DNA from: an uncultured Clostridiaceae bacterium
Lineage (GTDB): Bacteria; Bacillota; Clostridia; TANB77; CAG-508
Direction: 5' to 3'
DNA length: 64,000 nt
NCBI GenBank assembly: GCA_946998225.1
Contig: CAMPYH010000001.1
Span: 62,001-126,000, forward strand
Shown: piece after piece, positions 1 through 9,331 of the stretch
How positions within the stretch are numbered: position 1 is the stretch's first letter
Layout of the letters: each line of letters begins with the position of its first letter
The notes under the pieces: model-generated
The model's input: only the letters and a program-made list of their open reading frames with translations
Told to the model about the DNA's origin: nothing
The model's database searches: none
Translations under genes and position numbers: made by a program

Positions 1-2213
1 ATTGTATAATCTCCTAGGTCTTCTTTTTCAATTTTACCTTCTGGAAGATTTGTTCCATCAACATTTCCTCTTTGGTAGTCTTCAGCATTTTCTATTTTTC
101 TTTGATTTTTATTTTTTTGTTTTTGATATTCTTTTCTGCTTTTCTCAAATTCATATTTTGCTCTATAATATTGTTGTTTTAAATTTAATTTATCTTCATG
201 TGTTCTTGCTACTTTTTCTAATTGTTTTATCATATTTTCAAAAACATCTAAGCAATTATTTAATTGGTCTTTTAATTCTCTTGGGAAATCTCTTAGATTT
301 CTTTCAGTTTCATCAAATTTTCCTAGTAGCTCTCTTAACTCTTCTTTATATTTTTTAACTTCTTCTAACTTTTGTGATCCGATTATCTCATTATATTTTC
401 TATATATTTCATTATATATATCTTTTAGTTTTAGATAATCTTCAATAACATCATTACTTTGTGATTGTACTTTATCTGCAAGTTTTGCCATTTCTTCTTT
501 TAATAGATTAGCTTCGTTTGCAAATTTTTCTTTTTCTAAATGATCTTTTTCTATTTGTTCTTGATATTTCTTTCTAATTTCAAGTAAATATGTTCTACTG
601 TTTTGTAATGCACATCCTGCTTGATCTTCAGGATTACACATAAATTCATTATTAAAATAATTTGAATAAGTTCCATATATTTTTGCATTAGTTAAAGTTG
701 CAAACCAACCTGCACCTAAGCCATTATCTTTTTTGAAATAATCTAAATAGTCTAATTTATATGGTCCTACAATATATGATTGACGTTCAGCGTCAAATAC
801 CATTGTTTTTTCATCTTCTGGTTTTTTACCATTTACTTCAACAAATCTTGGTTCATACATTAAATTAGGATTTTTAATAACTCTTTTTTCTGGTAAAAAT
901 GTTGGTACTTCACCTCTAAATTTCAAAAGTTTATCTCTTTGTTTTGAGTGTATGACTTCTTGATTTGGATATTCATTTTTTCCTCTATCTTCACAAAAAT
1001 CTAATAACTCATCCCAGTACTTTTTAAATTCATTTGAATCAAGTATTAATGACCAAGCTGTTTTCTTATTTGGATCTGGTTTTAGTGATGTACCACCATA
1101 CCATACTTCACCTCTTCTTCCTTCTTCAGTGTTAGCCCATATAGCATATTGTGTATCTCCGCCACCGCCACCTTCAACTTGTTCAATATTTGTATTTATT
1201 TCATAGTTTTCATCATCAAAACGTTTTACATACATTTCATTGATTATATATCCTGCTTCAGCAGATATTGTATCACTTGGTTCAAAGAAGTCTTGATCTT
1301 TTATTCTTCTTGCACCTTGTCTGTGTTCTCTTATGTGGTATTTATTTGTACCTCTTACATGATTATCTACAGGAGTTCTTCCATGTTCATGGTTAACAGA
1401 TACATCTGGATTAAGTCCATTTCCAAAATGCATAGCTCTTATTGCTAATGTAATAGCTTCTAAAGCTTTTGCATTTGCATCTTTTAATATATCTGTTATT
1501 TCTGCAGAAGTTTCTTGATATTCTCTATTATCTCTTGCATTTATTACATGTCCTATAACTGCAGTTTCAGTCTTTTCCCATCTAATATTATTACCTTTAT
1601 CTTTTACTTCATTGTATACAAGATCAACAAATATTTTTACATATTCAACAGTACCACGTGAAGCTAATTGATTTCTTCCTGCGACAAGTGCATCTTCAAT
1701 CATTCTTCTTAAATCTGGATCTAATTGTCCGTTTTCATCAAGATGTCCAATTTGTCCTCTTTCACCTGTAAGCATTATTCCATGTCCAGAACAAGTTATT
1801 TCTGGTCTTCTTAGCATTGATCCAGCATGTAATCCACCACCAGTTGATTGCATAAGTTCAAAACCTCTTGGAATATATACTCCACCTTCATTTACTAAAT
1901 CTTTTCTTTTAGATTTAAATCTTGGTTTTATTGAATTTGGATTATTTAAAGAATCATCTATTGAATCTTTAATGCTTTTTCTATCAAATTTCTCATTTGA
2001 TTTATATAGCTCTAGGTTTTCCAAGATACTATAATATGCATTTACTCTTTTATAAAAGTCTATTTGCCTATCTCCATCAGCAAGTGGTTTTATACTTGCC
2101 GGTACATTCATTGATCTTGCATAAATATTAGCATTCATTGAAGGTGCTAATATTATAAACAAAATAATGAAAGCAAATAATATAAAAGAATTTATATTTG
2201 TTTTCTTTTTCAT
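1..2213 (-). CDS. Giant exported surface protein, N-terminal part (runs off left edge)
   Basis: This is an open frame of about 737 codons entering from the left edge, with no stop inside the window. The ATG at 2213 follows a good AGGAG. The N-terminus is a Lys-rich stretch plus one hydrophobic segment ending near ANIYARS, a likely signal peptide or anchor. It is a paralogue of the 3206-aa protein at 9332-18952: both share a short Cys-containing segment (CSGHGI here, CASRGI there) followed by a Gly-rich stretch, a VGPYxL motif followed by a W-F-A segment, and a pair of Cys residues just before a long charged coiled coil (here roughly residues 535-720). Function is unknown; I infer a cell-surface structural protein or adhesin. 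The GldG-like gene upstream ends 94 bases before this start, so co-transcription is possible. The family is not one I recognise. Confidence 0.8.
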   Translation of the reverse strand, partial: MKKKTNINSFILFAFIILFIILAPSMNANIYARSMNVPASIKPLADGDRQIDFYKRVNAYYSILENLELYKSNEKFDRKSIKDSIDDSLNNPNSIKPRFKSKRKDLVNEGGVYIPRGFELMQSTGGGLHAGSMLRRPEITCSGHGIMLTGERGQIGHLDENGQLDPDLRRMIEDALVAGRNQLASRGTVEYVKIFVDLVYNEVKDKGNNIRWEKTETAVIGHVINARDNREYQETSAEITDILKDANAKALEAITLAIRAMHFGNGLNPDVSVNHEHGRTPVDNHVRGTNKYHIREHRQGARRIKDQDFFEPSDTISAEAGYIINEMYVKRFDDENYEINTNIEQVEGGGGGDTQYAIWANTEEGRRGEVWYGGTSLKPDPNKKTAWSLILDSNEFKKYWDELLDFCEDRGKNEYPNQEVIHSKQRDKLLKFRGEVPTFLPEKRVIKNPNLMYEPRFVEVNGKKPEDEKTMVFDAERQSYIVGPYKLDYLDYFKKDNGLGAGWFATLTNAKIYGTYSNYFNNEFMCNPEDQAGCALQNSRTYLLEIRKKYQEQIEKDHLEKEKFANEANLLKEEMAKLADKVQSQSNDVIEDYLKLKDIYNEIYRKYNEIIGSQKLEEVKKYKEELRELLGKFDETERNLRDFPRELKDQLNNCLDVFENMIKQLEKVARTHEDKLNLKQQYYRAKYEFEKSRKEYQKQKNKNQRKIENAEDYQRGNVDGTNLPEGKIEKEDLGDYT

Positions 2214-2307
2214 TCGTTTCTCCTAATTTAGATAATATTTTTCTATTATTAAATTATATAACTATATCTATATTTTTTCTTTATTAATTAAGTTTTTTAA
2301 CACTTTT

Positions 2308-4500
2308 TTAATATGTTTTTTTACTTGATACAAGGTATAAAGAACCAGCAACTAATATGTTTATAACAAGGGCTACGTATTTCTTTTTATTATATTCTTC
2401 TTCATTTACCATTTTTATAGGTTTATAATTTCTCTTTTCCTTAATTCTATCTTCATTTTCCATTAAATCTAAAAATGTATTAAGAATAAATTTTCTATTA
2501 TCTTTCATCATATAAAGTTCATATTTTTGATCAGTTGTTTTTATTTCATCTAGAAATGGTCCTATACTTGTAAATATTGTTATTTCGCCGCCATTTTCTT
2601 TATTTAAATTTACGCCTAATTTAAAATTTCCTCTTTTATTTGCTTTTGAAGCCATTTCTCTTAAATCCATAACATTTGTAAGTTGACCATTGTATTTGTC
2701 TAATGAAAATGCATCTTCACTTGACTGAATTAATGTAGTTACATTTATTTTATTTTCATTTATAGTTTTTTCATCAAGTTCAATTCTACCTGGTACGAAC
2801 ATTGCAGATGTAAGTTCTTCTTTAAAAGTATTTTCAAATGTTTTAGCAAAAATTATGTCATTATTTACTATGTATGCTAAATTTTTAATTTCATTTTGTA
2901 TTTTTTGAACGTCTTTTATTTTTCCACCTTTTTTATATATTTTATCTAATTCATTAAATTTTTCTTTTAGTTTTTGATTATTACTGTATACAAGTTTATT
3001 TAGCGGATTGTTTTCTAATACTTGTTCATCTTTATATTCTGCTCCAAATGTAGTAAGTACTGAATTTAGATTTTTAAATTCATTTTGTTTATTTGTATTT
3101 TGATATGCTAAAAATAGTTTTCCATTATTTTTTAAGTATTTTCTTAAATTTTCTGTTTCTTTATCTTCCAAATCTTTTTTGGGAGAAAGTAAAATAAGCA
3201 TTTTTACATTATTTGGTACATTATTTTTAAGATCTATTTTTTCAAAGCCATAACCATAACTTTCTATATCTTGAATAAATCCTGTCATATCTTTTGGAAT
3301 AATTTTTCCTTCTATTATTCCTATTTTTTTATTTACTTTCTTTTCTTTTGAATTTCCCGAAAGTATTAGATCTATTATATTTCTTGTTAAATCTTGACTT
3401 GGATATTTGCTTTTCGTTTCTAATACCAATTCATGTTTAAGTGAATTAGCAGGATTTACTATTCTTCCTTCTTTTGTTTTTGTGATTACAAAAATATCTG
3501 CATTTAATTTATTTTTCTTAGGTTTATATTCTTTTTCTTTATATTTTTTAAATTTTAAAAGTTCTTCTTTAGAGTTTTTATCTAGTAAAAGATAATTTAA
3601 GCTTTTTTCTTTTATATTCGAATTTATATATTTAATATTTTTATTTCTAGACGCAATTTTACTTAGAACTATTTCTTCTTCCCAAAGTATATTTTGAGAA
3701 TCCATTAATATGTATGTCTTTGCATTTATATCTTTTAATTTTTGTTTTTCTTCTTTAGTAAGTTCAAATATTTGTTCATCAGTTAAATCTATATATTTTT
3801 CAATATTTTTGTTTGATATTAATAAAAGTGAAAAAACAGAAAGAATAATTACAATTAACTTTATAGCTATAATTTTTCTAGATTTTGATTCTTCCTTATT
3901 TAAAATAACATAGATAATTTTTCTAATTTGGAAATATATTAAAAATATAAATATTGTTTTAAATAAAGGAATTACACCAAGCATATATTCATCAAGTGAT
4001 ATAAATGATGTTTTTGTATTTTTAAATTCATTAAAAATGCCATTTCTTAAAAACATAATGTATATACATCCAAATATGAAATAATATACCACTGTTAAAA
4101 AGCCTTTTTTCTCAGTATTATTTTTATTATCTTTCTTATCCCAAAATATAGCCACTAAAGATAAATAAAATGATATAATAACCGACATAATTATTTGAGA
4201 TAAATATATATCTACGTTTTTGCCTAATATTCTTTTAATTAATGATGTTATTAAGAATATAACAAATGAACAAGATATATCTATTATCCTATTTACATTT
4301 TTTCTTCTTGGAAATGAAAGAATATATATTGGATAAATTATAAATATTCCTAAAATATATTTTTCAAATGATAATATATATGAAAGAAATATAAACACGC
4401 ATGTAAATAGTAAGTATTTAAGATTACTTAGCTTAAATATTTCTTTTTTTACATTTTTGTTTTTATTTTGATTTTTATTTTTAATTATTTTTTCTTCCAT
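2308..4500 (-). CDS. GldG-like polytopic membrane protein (ABC-type auxiliary domain)
   Basis: This 730-aa protein has six or more hydrophobic segments in the first 230 residues, then a large extracytoplasmic region and one final membrane segment near the C-terminus (LVINILVAGSLYLV). The segment after the membrane part (IDLTDEQIFELTKEEKQKL) resembles the start of the GldG/ABC_transp_aux domain, where Asp-Leu-Thr precedes a short Leu-Ser/Thr helix. The middle part, about residues 375-465, looks like the Rossmann-type segment of that family. GldG proteins normally accompany an ABC ATPase and permease; neither is adjacent. The ATG at 4500 follows AGGAAC. It lies between two exported surface proteins, so a role in their export or assembly is possible but inferred. 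The family call is from motif resemblance only. Confidence 0.6.
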   Translation of the reverse strand: MEEKIIKNKNQNKNKNVKKEIFKLSNLKYLLFTCVFIFLSYILSFEKYILGIFIIYPIYILSFPRRKNVNRIIDISCSFVIFLITSLIKRILGKNVDIYLSQIIMSVIISFYLSLVAIFWDKKDNKNNTEKKGFLTVVYYFIFGCIYIMFLRNGIFNEFKNTKTSFISLDEYMLGVIPLFKTIFIFLIYFQIRKIIYVILNKEESKSRKIIAIKLIVIILSVFSLLLISNKNIEKYIDLTDEQIFELTKEEKQKLKDINAKTYILMDSQNILWEEEIVLSKIASRNKNIKYINSNIKEKSLNYLLLDKNSKEELLKFKKYKEKEYKPKKNKLNADIFVITKTKEGRIVNPANSLKHELVLETKSKYPSQDLTRNIIDLILSGNSKEKKVNKKIGIIEGKIIPKDMTGFIQDIESYGYGFEKIDLKNNVPNNVKMLILLSPKKDLEDKETENLRKYLKNNGKLFLAYQNTNKQNEFKNLNSVLTTFGAEYKDEQVLENNPLNKLVYSNNQKLKEKFNELDKIYKKGGKIKDVQKIQNEIKNLAYIVNNDIIFAKTFENTFKEELTSAMFVPGRIELDEKTINENKINVTTLIQSSEDAFSLDKYNGQLTNVMDLREMASKANKRGNFKLGVNLNKENGGEITIFTSIGPFLDEIKTTDQKYELYMMKDNRKFILNTFLDLMENEDRIKEKRNYKPIKMVNEEEYNKKKYVALVINILVAGSLYLVSSKKTY

Positions 4501-4562
4501 AATTGTTCCTTGTTTTTTATTTCATTTTAATTTTGTTTTTATTCCATATTTTATTTTATCAT

Positions 4563-4600
4563 AAAAAAAACAAAGTATCAGTATACTTTGTTTCTTTTTT
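4563..4600 (-). terminator. Intrinsic terminator after the InlB-like gene
   Basis: A perfect 11-bp stem (4568-4578 with 4583-4593) with a 4-base loop is followed on the minus strand by a U-tract (A-run 4563-4570). It lies just after the stop at 4605. A T-run on the other side would also serve plus-strand transcripts. Confidence 0.85.
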
Positions 4601-4604
4601 TTAT

Positions 4605-7600
4605 TTACCAAATGTTTCCATTTTTCTCGCTTCTTTTTACAAGTTCATCTAATCCTTTTATTTTAACATATGAAAACACGATTATTGTTGTAAGCATAGT
4701 TCCTATAAATATAATATATTTATTAGATTTTAAACCTGCTTTAACATTTACTTCTGTTTTTCTATCTTTTGGTCTTTCCGGTTCTTTTCTATCTATTCTC
4801 CATTCACTTGGAACCTCTTCTCTGTTTATTTCTCTTGTATTTCCTCTCGTATTCGGTACATATGGAGTATATGGTCTTTCAGGTTCTCTTGTATCTGGAA
4901 TATTTGGTTTTATTTCATTTTCTGAAGGAGAAGGCGGAATAACTGGATAAAGTGTTCGTTTCTCCCACAATAATTTAATTGTTGTATCTTTTTCTACAGT
5001 AAGTGGTAAATTTGGACTATATCCTTTTATTGTATATCCTGGTATTTTTGGAAGATCTGAATCCATTGGTCTAAATACTACTGATCCTTTTTTCATTTTC
5101 TTTTCTCTAAATATTTCTCTATCTGGATAGAATACATTTGATTCCTCTCCTGCTGGAATATTTAAATCATATCTTATTAAAACCGAATCTCCTGGATCAT
5201 TATATTCACTTTCAAATATTGGATATACATTAAGTACATATTTACCATCTTCTTCTTTTATTCCATAACTATTTTTATATATTGGTCCATACACTTCTTT
5301 AGGATACCAACCATCTGACTTATTAAATGTTCTTTTTATTTTTGCACCTGTTACAGGATTTGTAGTTTCATAATATGGAAGTACTTTATCTTCGCTAGGA
5401 AGTGTTACTCTTCCACCTGATGGTATTTTCTCTTCTTTTATTATTTCTTTTTTATCGTATTCAAAAGGTGCATTCCAGAATTTTACTGTTACATATGTTA
5501 TTTGCCATTTTAATCTAAAGGTCATTGTGTCATTAATTACTATATTAATATTTGGAGTATACCAATCTTCTTTATTTTTAGGTAATTCATAATTTGGTTT
5601 ATAATGTCTATCTGAAAGCATTTCTTCATATAACTCTTTATTATCTGAAATTTTTTGTCCTTTATTAAATTTAACAGATTTTAGAATTCCGCCACCATAT
5701 CTAGAGCCATTATAGTCTATATATACCGTGATATTTCCTTCTTTAGGCTTATCTGGTTTTTTAAAAATTGGAATATATTCAGTATCTGTTATTCTTTCTT
5801 CATCTATACTTCTATTCCATTCGTAATCATAATTCGTTCCATCTGTTGGGGCAAATTCTTTTAATTTTTCCTCTAAACCTGGAATACTTGATGGTGCAAC
5901 TCCTTTTTCATTTTCTTTTAAATCATATTTTGCAATAAAAGTAATCCATTCTTCCATATTTGCATTTTTATAAAATGTAAATGCAATTTCTTTAACACTT
6001 TGTTCTTCTTGACCTAAGACAGGTTTAAATCCTTTAATGCCTTTTGACATTACAACTTTTTTTGGGTCAGGTGCCCATCTAATAATTTTTTTACCAGTTT
6101 CTCTATTAATTTGATCTGTTATTTCAGCTATTCTTGTTTCACTGATTCTTTCACCAATCTTTGTTTTCACGTCTATAAATTTAGCACCATTTTCCATGCC
6201 ATAGTAAAATCTTGCTAGTCCGTATTCTTTATCTTCATATACAGCTTCTTTCCATTGTGCTTCAAATACTTGACTTTCATAATATATATTTCCTGTAGGA
6301 TCTTTTAACCAACCAACAAATAGATATCCATCTCTTACTGGATTTGGAATATCTTTATTTAATTTTTCATCATTTATTAAAGAACCTAATGATTGCGTGT
6401 ATTCAAATTCAACTCCTGTATCACCATTTTTTGCAATGAACATTCCACCATTTGCTTTAAATTTGTGTGTAACTTTATTTTCAATTGTTGTAGGTTTAAT
6501 ATTTACAACTGTTCTAACGTTTATTTTTCTGCCATCTGCAATATTATTTTCCAATGCTTTTACTTCAGCATTTTCTCCATTTTTGTATATAGATAAATAT
6601 TCTTTACCTCTTTGAAGGAATTGGTTTTGATCAAGTGCTTTTGTATTTTTTCCATTTAATATTAAGCCTCTTGTCTCTGTAAAACCATCTCCATAATATT
6701 CTTTATTTAAATATGCCTTTTCAAAATTTAATTTTGGATTGTCTAAATTTTCTAAAGGATATTTTACAGCAAATTTATCTTTTGCAATTTCTTTAGCACT
6801 TATATTATTTTCTAAAACACCTAATATTAATTCATATTCAGATCTTTCAAACAAATCTTCTCTTCCTAATATTTTTATAGCTCCATATTCGTATGGATTT
6901 AATATATTTTCTCCAGCAAGTCTTGTGTCAATAGTTTTATTATCTTCTCTAGATTTTATATTTTTTTTAATGTCTTTATATATATCATCTGGAGTTATTG
7001 TACCTTTTGCAGTGTAATCTACTGGTTTTTTACTTACCCAAAATCCTGAACTTATATACCCATCTTTAACAAATGCTGGATGTAAAGTATATTTAGTATC
7101 TTCCTCTCTTACATCCTTTATTTTATATTCAAAATGAGTAGCATTAAGAATTTTTCTTTCGAAATCTTTTGATGAAATAACTCTATCGTTTTCATCATAA
7201 TTCTCTGAAGGTGTCGCTGATCCTAAAAATTCTTTATCTTTAAAATATTCTACTCTATATTTAAATGCAGGAATCCATTCAAAAATTTCTCCCTTTTCAT
7301 TTCTTGCATATTTATAAGCATCCCATTTTTTGTAATTATCTTTATTATATGGATCTTTTATTTCAACATAATTTCCATTTTCTAAATTAACAGCTGTAAA
7401 TCCTTTTGGTAATCTTGGAGCACACTTTATAGTCCCGCTTGAGATTCCAACAAATGATTTAAGTTCACTTTTAGATACATTATTTTCATTCAAAAGATTC
7501 AATTGAAAAACACATGTAAGTATAATGCCGATTATACACATAATAATAGCACTTACATATTTTCCCCTTGTTTTTTTAATTTTAATAATATCTGTTCTAA

Positions 7601-7607
7601 GTTTCAT
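4605..7607 (-). CDS. Exported surface protein with InlB-type repeats and C-terminal membrane anchor
   Basis: The protein has about 1000 aa, an N-terminal hydrophobic segment (AIIMCIIGIILTCVF), a long extracellular part, a Pro/Arg/Glu-rich stalk at about residues 890-950 and a C-terminal membrane helix (about 956-979) with a short charged tail. It has no LPXTG motif. Two regions, about 376-455 and 816-889, resemble the Listeria-Bacteroides/InlB beta-grasp repeat (GYLFVGWLKDPTG followed by FEAQW; GYTIKGYSPN followed by an IKLLW ending). These repeats are common in Firmicute surface adhesins. I prefer the ATG at 7607, which has AAGG upstream, over the in-frame ATG at 7634, which has no visible Shine-Dalgarno. 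It has its own terminator. Ligand and function are unknown. Confidence 0.8.
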   Translation of the reverse strand: MKLRTDIIKIKKTRGKYVSAIIMCIIGIILTCVFQLNLLNENNVSKSELKSFVGISSGTIKCAPRLPKGFTAVNLENGNYVEIKDPYNKDNYKKWDAYKYARNEKGEIFEWIPAFKYRVEYFKDKEFLGSATPSENYDENDRVISSKDFERKILNATHFEYKIKDVREEDTKYTLHPAFVKDGYISSGFWVSKKPVDYTAKGTITPDDIYKDIKKNIKSREDNKTIDTRLAGENILNPYEYGAIKILGREDLFERSEYELILGVLENNISAKEIAKDKFAVKYPLENLDNPKLNFEKAYLNKEYYGDGFTETRGLILNGKNTKALDQNQFLQRGKEYLSIYKNGENAEVKALENNIADGRKINVRTVVNIKPTTIENKVTHKFKANGGMFIAKNGDTGVEFEYTQSLGSLINDEKLNKDIPNPVRDGYLFVGWLKDPTGNIYYESQVFEAQWKEAVYEDKEYGLARFYYGMENGAKFIDVKTKIGERISETRIAEITDQINRETGKKIIRWAPDPKKVVMSKGIKGFKPVLGQEEQSVKEIAFTFYKNANMEEWITFIAKYDLKENEKGVAPSSIPGLEEKLKEFAPTDGTNYDYEWNRSIDEERITDTEYIPIFKKPDKPKEGNITVYIDYNGSRYGGGILKSVKFNKGQKISDNKELYEEMLSDRHYKPNYELPKNKEDWYTPNINIVINDTMTFRLKWQITYVTVKFWNAPFEYDKKEIIKEEKIPSGGRVTLPSEDKVLPYYETTNPVTGAKIKRTFNKSDGWYPKEVYGPIYKNSYGIKEEDGKYVLNVYPIFESEYNDPGDSVLIRYDLNIPAGEESNVFYPDREIFREKKMKKGSVVFRPMDSDLPKIPGYTIKGYSPNLPLTVEKDTTIKLLWEKRTLYPVIPPSPSENEIKPNIPDTREPERPYTPYVPNTRGNTREINREEVPSEWRIDRKEPERPKDRKTEVNVKAGLKSNKYIIFIGTMLTTIIVFSYVKIKGLDELVKRSEKNGNIW

Positions 7608-7702
7608 TTTATTACCTTGGATATTCCTTTTCATATTACAAGTATATTTTGATATTTATATTTTTTCCACATAGATATACATAAATTAATATATTTTTAA
7701 TC

Positions 7703-7736
7703 AAAAGAAAAAAGCCCCAATATTTTGGAGCTTTTT
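7703..7736 (-). terminator. Intrinsic terminator after the transglutaminase-like gene
   Basis: The arms AAAAAGCxCCAA and TTGGxGCTTTTT (about 7709-7736) have a single mismatch and a TATT loop, followed on the minus strand by a U-rich tract. It lies directly after the stop at 7741. Confidence 0.8.
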
Positions 7737-7740
7737 ATAG

Positions 7741-9141
7741 CTATTTCTTTTTATATCCCATTGCACCGAATTCTTTTTGAGTTCTATAGAAGTATTTGTA
7801 TCTATTAGCCTTGTCACTATTAGCAAATGTTGTATCAATGGCATAAATGTCTTCATTATCTTTGACTAAATTCCATGAATGGTTTCCATTATTAGTACCT
7901 GTTTCGATATAACTTATAACATTAGATGTCTTTGCAAGTATTGAAAATGTTGATGATTTACTTACGCAATTTCCTTTTTTCATAATTAATGCTGAAACAA
8001 TATCTGATTTATTATACACCATTCCATCATTATCTATCATATCTTCTAAGCTATATTCAGTATTATCTACTACATAGTTAAATACTTTTTCAGCTTTTTG
8101 TTTCGTTGTTAAATCTTTAGAAATATTTTCTACAGTCCATTTTTTTGCCAAATTATTTACTTTTCTTCTTACAGCTAATTGTTTTTCTGTATAGGTTACT
8201 ACAAATTTTGGAGTATATGTCTTAGTTTTTACATCAAAAGTAGATAAGTTTTCAAATTTTTGATTTTTAAATTGAATATCTACAGCACAACTAAACCCAT
8301 CTTTAAATCTGTAGCTAAACGCTTCTACAACTTTTTGTTCATTGTAATTTTTTGGAATAATTAGTTTAAAAGGTTTATCTGTATATATAACTTTATATAC
8401 ATCTCCTTCTTTTATTACAGGATTTGTTTCATACAAGCAATCTAATAATTGATTGTTATATAACATCCATGCTGCATCTTGCCATTTGTGTGCTTTTTTA
8501 GGGTCTAGAACTACTCTTGTTGTAAAGTCTAGTGTGTCTTTATTGCCTACAATAAGCAAATTAGGATATTGATTTATATCCATCGGGTCAATTTTATATC
8601 TCGGAACAATTTTGTAGTTTCCTACACTTTGTAAGTTAATTCCAGATAAAAAATCTTTGGTGTTACTTGTTGGGATATATGCTACTTTTTCGTTTTCTGA
8701 AGCTGGTATCAGCTTCATTAGTTCTTCTGTTGTTACTGTTTTTTCTGGTGAAATTTTTGTTAATTTGAATTTTTTAGCAAGTACTGGATATGCTTTCGCA
8801 TTTCCTATTGCTAATATTTCTTTAACTTTTAATTTCTCCAAGTACTTAATTGTTACATCGCTACTGTCTGCTAAAACTATTGGCAATTTTTGCTCAAAAC
8901 TTAGTTTTATTGCATTGCTTAATCCTACTTTTGCATCCTGGTCAATCATTATGATTTTAGGTGCTTCTTTTCCTTCAAGTGCTCTGTCTAAAACAACTTT
9001 ATTTGTTTCAATGCTGTTTTGTCCATAAATTCTCTCGTTCTTTTGTTCTTCTGCGTGTACTGGACTACCTCCAATAAGTATGCTTGCTATAATTGTAATA
9101 GCTAGCAAAAATAATAGTTTCTTGCAATGTTTCAATTTCAT
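7741..9141 (-). CDS. Secreted transglutaminase-like protein with CWB2-like N-terminal domain
   Basis: This 466-aa protein has a clear signal peptide (LLFLLAITIIASILIGG, then VHAEE). Residues about 35-130 look like one cell-wall-binding type 2 (CWB2) repeat unit: an ETNKV box, a central LPIVLAD strand and a VKEILAIGNAKAYP strand. Residues about 330-465 are a transglutaminase-core domain with the expected triad: Cys in GNCVSKSS (about 391), His in NHSWNLV (about 423) and Asp in AIDTTFA (about 436). Such domains in bacteria can be cysteine proteases or cross-linking enzymes; which one cannot be told here. The ATG at 9141 follows AAGGAG closely; a TTG codon just upstream (9144) is a less likely start. 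It has its own promoter and terminator. I infer a surface enzyme that could process or cross-link the neighbouring surface proteins. Confidence 0.75.
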   Translation of the reverse strand: MKLKHCKKLLFLLAITIIASILIGGSPVHAEEQKNERIYGQNSIETNKVVLDRALEGKEAPKIIMIDQDAKVGLSNAIKLSFEQKLPIVLADSSDVTIKYLEKLKVKEILAIGNAKAYPVLAKKFKLTKISPEKTVTTEELMKLIPASENEKVAYIPTSNTKDFLSGINLQSVGNYKIVPRYKIDPMDINQYPNLLIVGNKDTLDFTTRVVLDPKKAHKWQDAAWMLYNNQLLDCLYETNPVIKEGDVYKVIYTDKPFKLIIPKNYNEQKVVEAFSYRFKDGFSCAVDIQFKNQKFENLSTFDVKTKTYTPKFVVTYTEKQLAVRRKVNNLAKKWTVENISKDLTTKQKAEKVFNYVVDNTEYSLEDMIDNDGMVYNKSDIVSALIMKKGNCVSKSSTFSILAKTSNVISYIETGTNNGNHSWNLVKDNEDIYAIDTTFANSDKANRYKYFYRTQKEFGAMGYKKK

Positions 9142-9175
9142 CAACTCCTTTTTTATACTATTGCAATAAATAAAA

Positions 9176-9225
9176 ACTTAGCTATTTTTCACCTTATAAG
9201 AGCAATTGCTCCATCAACACTAAGT
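9176..9225 (-). promoter_or_regulatory. Structured 5' leader of the transglutaminase-like gene
   Basis: Between the promoter and the start codon, the roughly 90-base leader can fold: ACTTAG (9220-9225) pairs with CTAAGT (9176-9181), enclosing the perfect 12-base palindrome 9200-9211. There is no U-tract, so it is not a simple terminator. It matches no riboswitch I know. Confidence 0.35.
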
Positions 9226-9236
9226 CTTACACTAAT

Positions 9237-9265
9237 ATTATATATGTATCCATTTATTTAGTCAA
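9237..9265 (-). promoter_or_regulatory. Sigma-A-type promoter for the transglutaminase-like gene
   Basis: TTGACT (9260-9265) and TATAAT (9237-9242) on the minus strand are separated by 17 bases, close to consensus. Transcription would begin near 9230, giving a leader of about 90 bases. Confidence 0.75.
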
Positions 9266-9289
9266 AGTTTACATAAATTTTTCTAGTAT

Positions 9290-9317
9290 AAAAAAAGAAG
9301 CCTTTAGGCTTCTTTTT
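9290..9317 (-). terminator. Terminator after the giant surface protein gene
   Basis: An 11-bp perfect stem (9292-9302 with 9307-9317) has a TTTA loop and A- and T-runs on both sides, so it could work in both directions. It ends the transcript of the 3206-aa gene, whose stop is at 9332. Confidence 0.85.
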
Positions 9318-9331
9318 CATATTCAATTAGC

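Noticed and set aside
2..358. Plus-strand frames rich in Phe, Leu and Ser throughout the window
   Set aside because: They are antisense shadows of Lys/Asn/Glu-rich minus-strand genes, without ribosome binding sites or family motifs.
9176..9225. Cyclic di-GMP riboswitch
   Set aside because: The leader folds but lacks the conserved core motifs of class I or II that I can recall.
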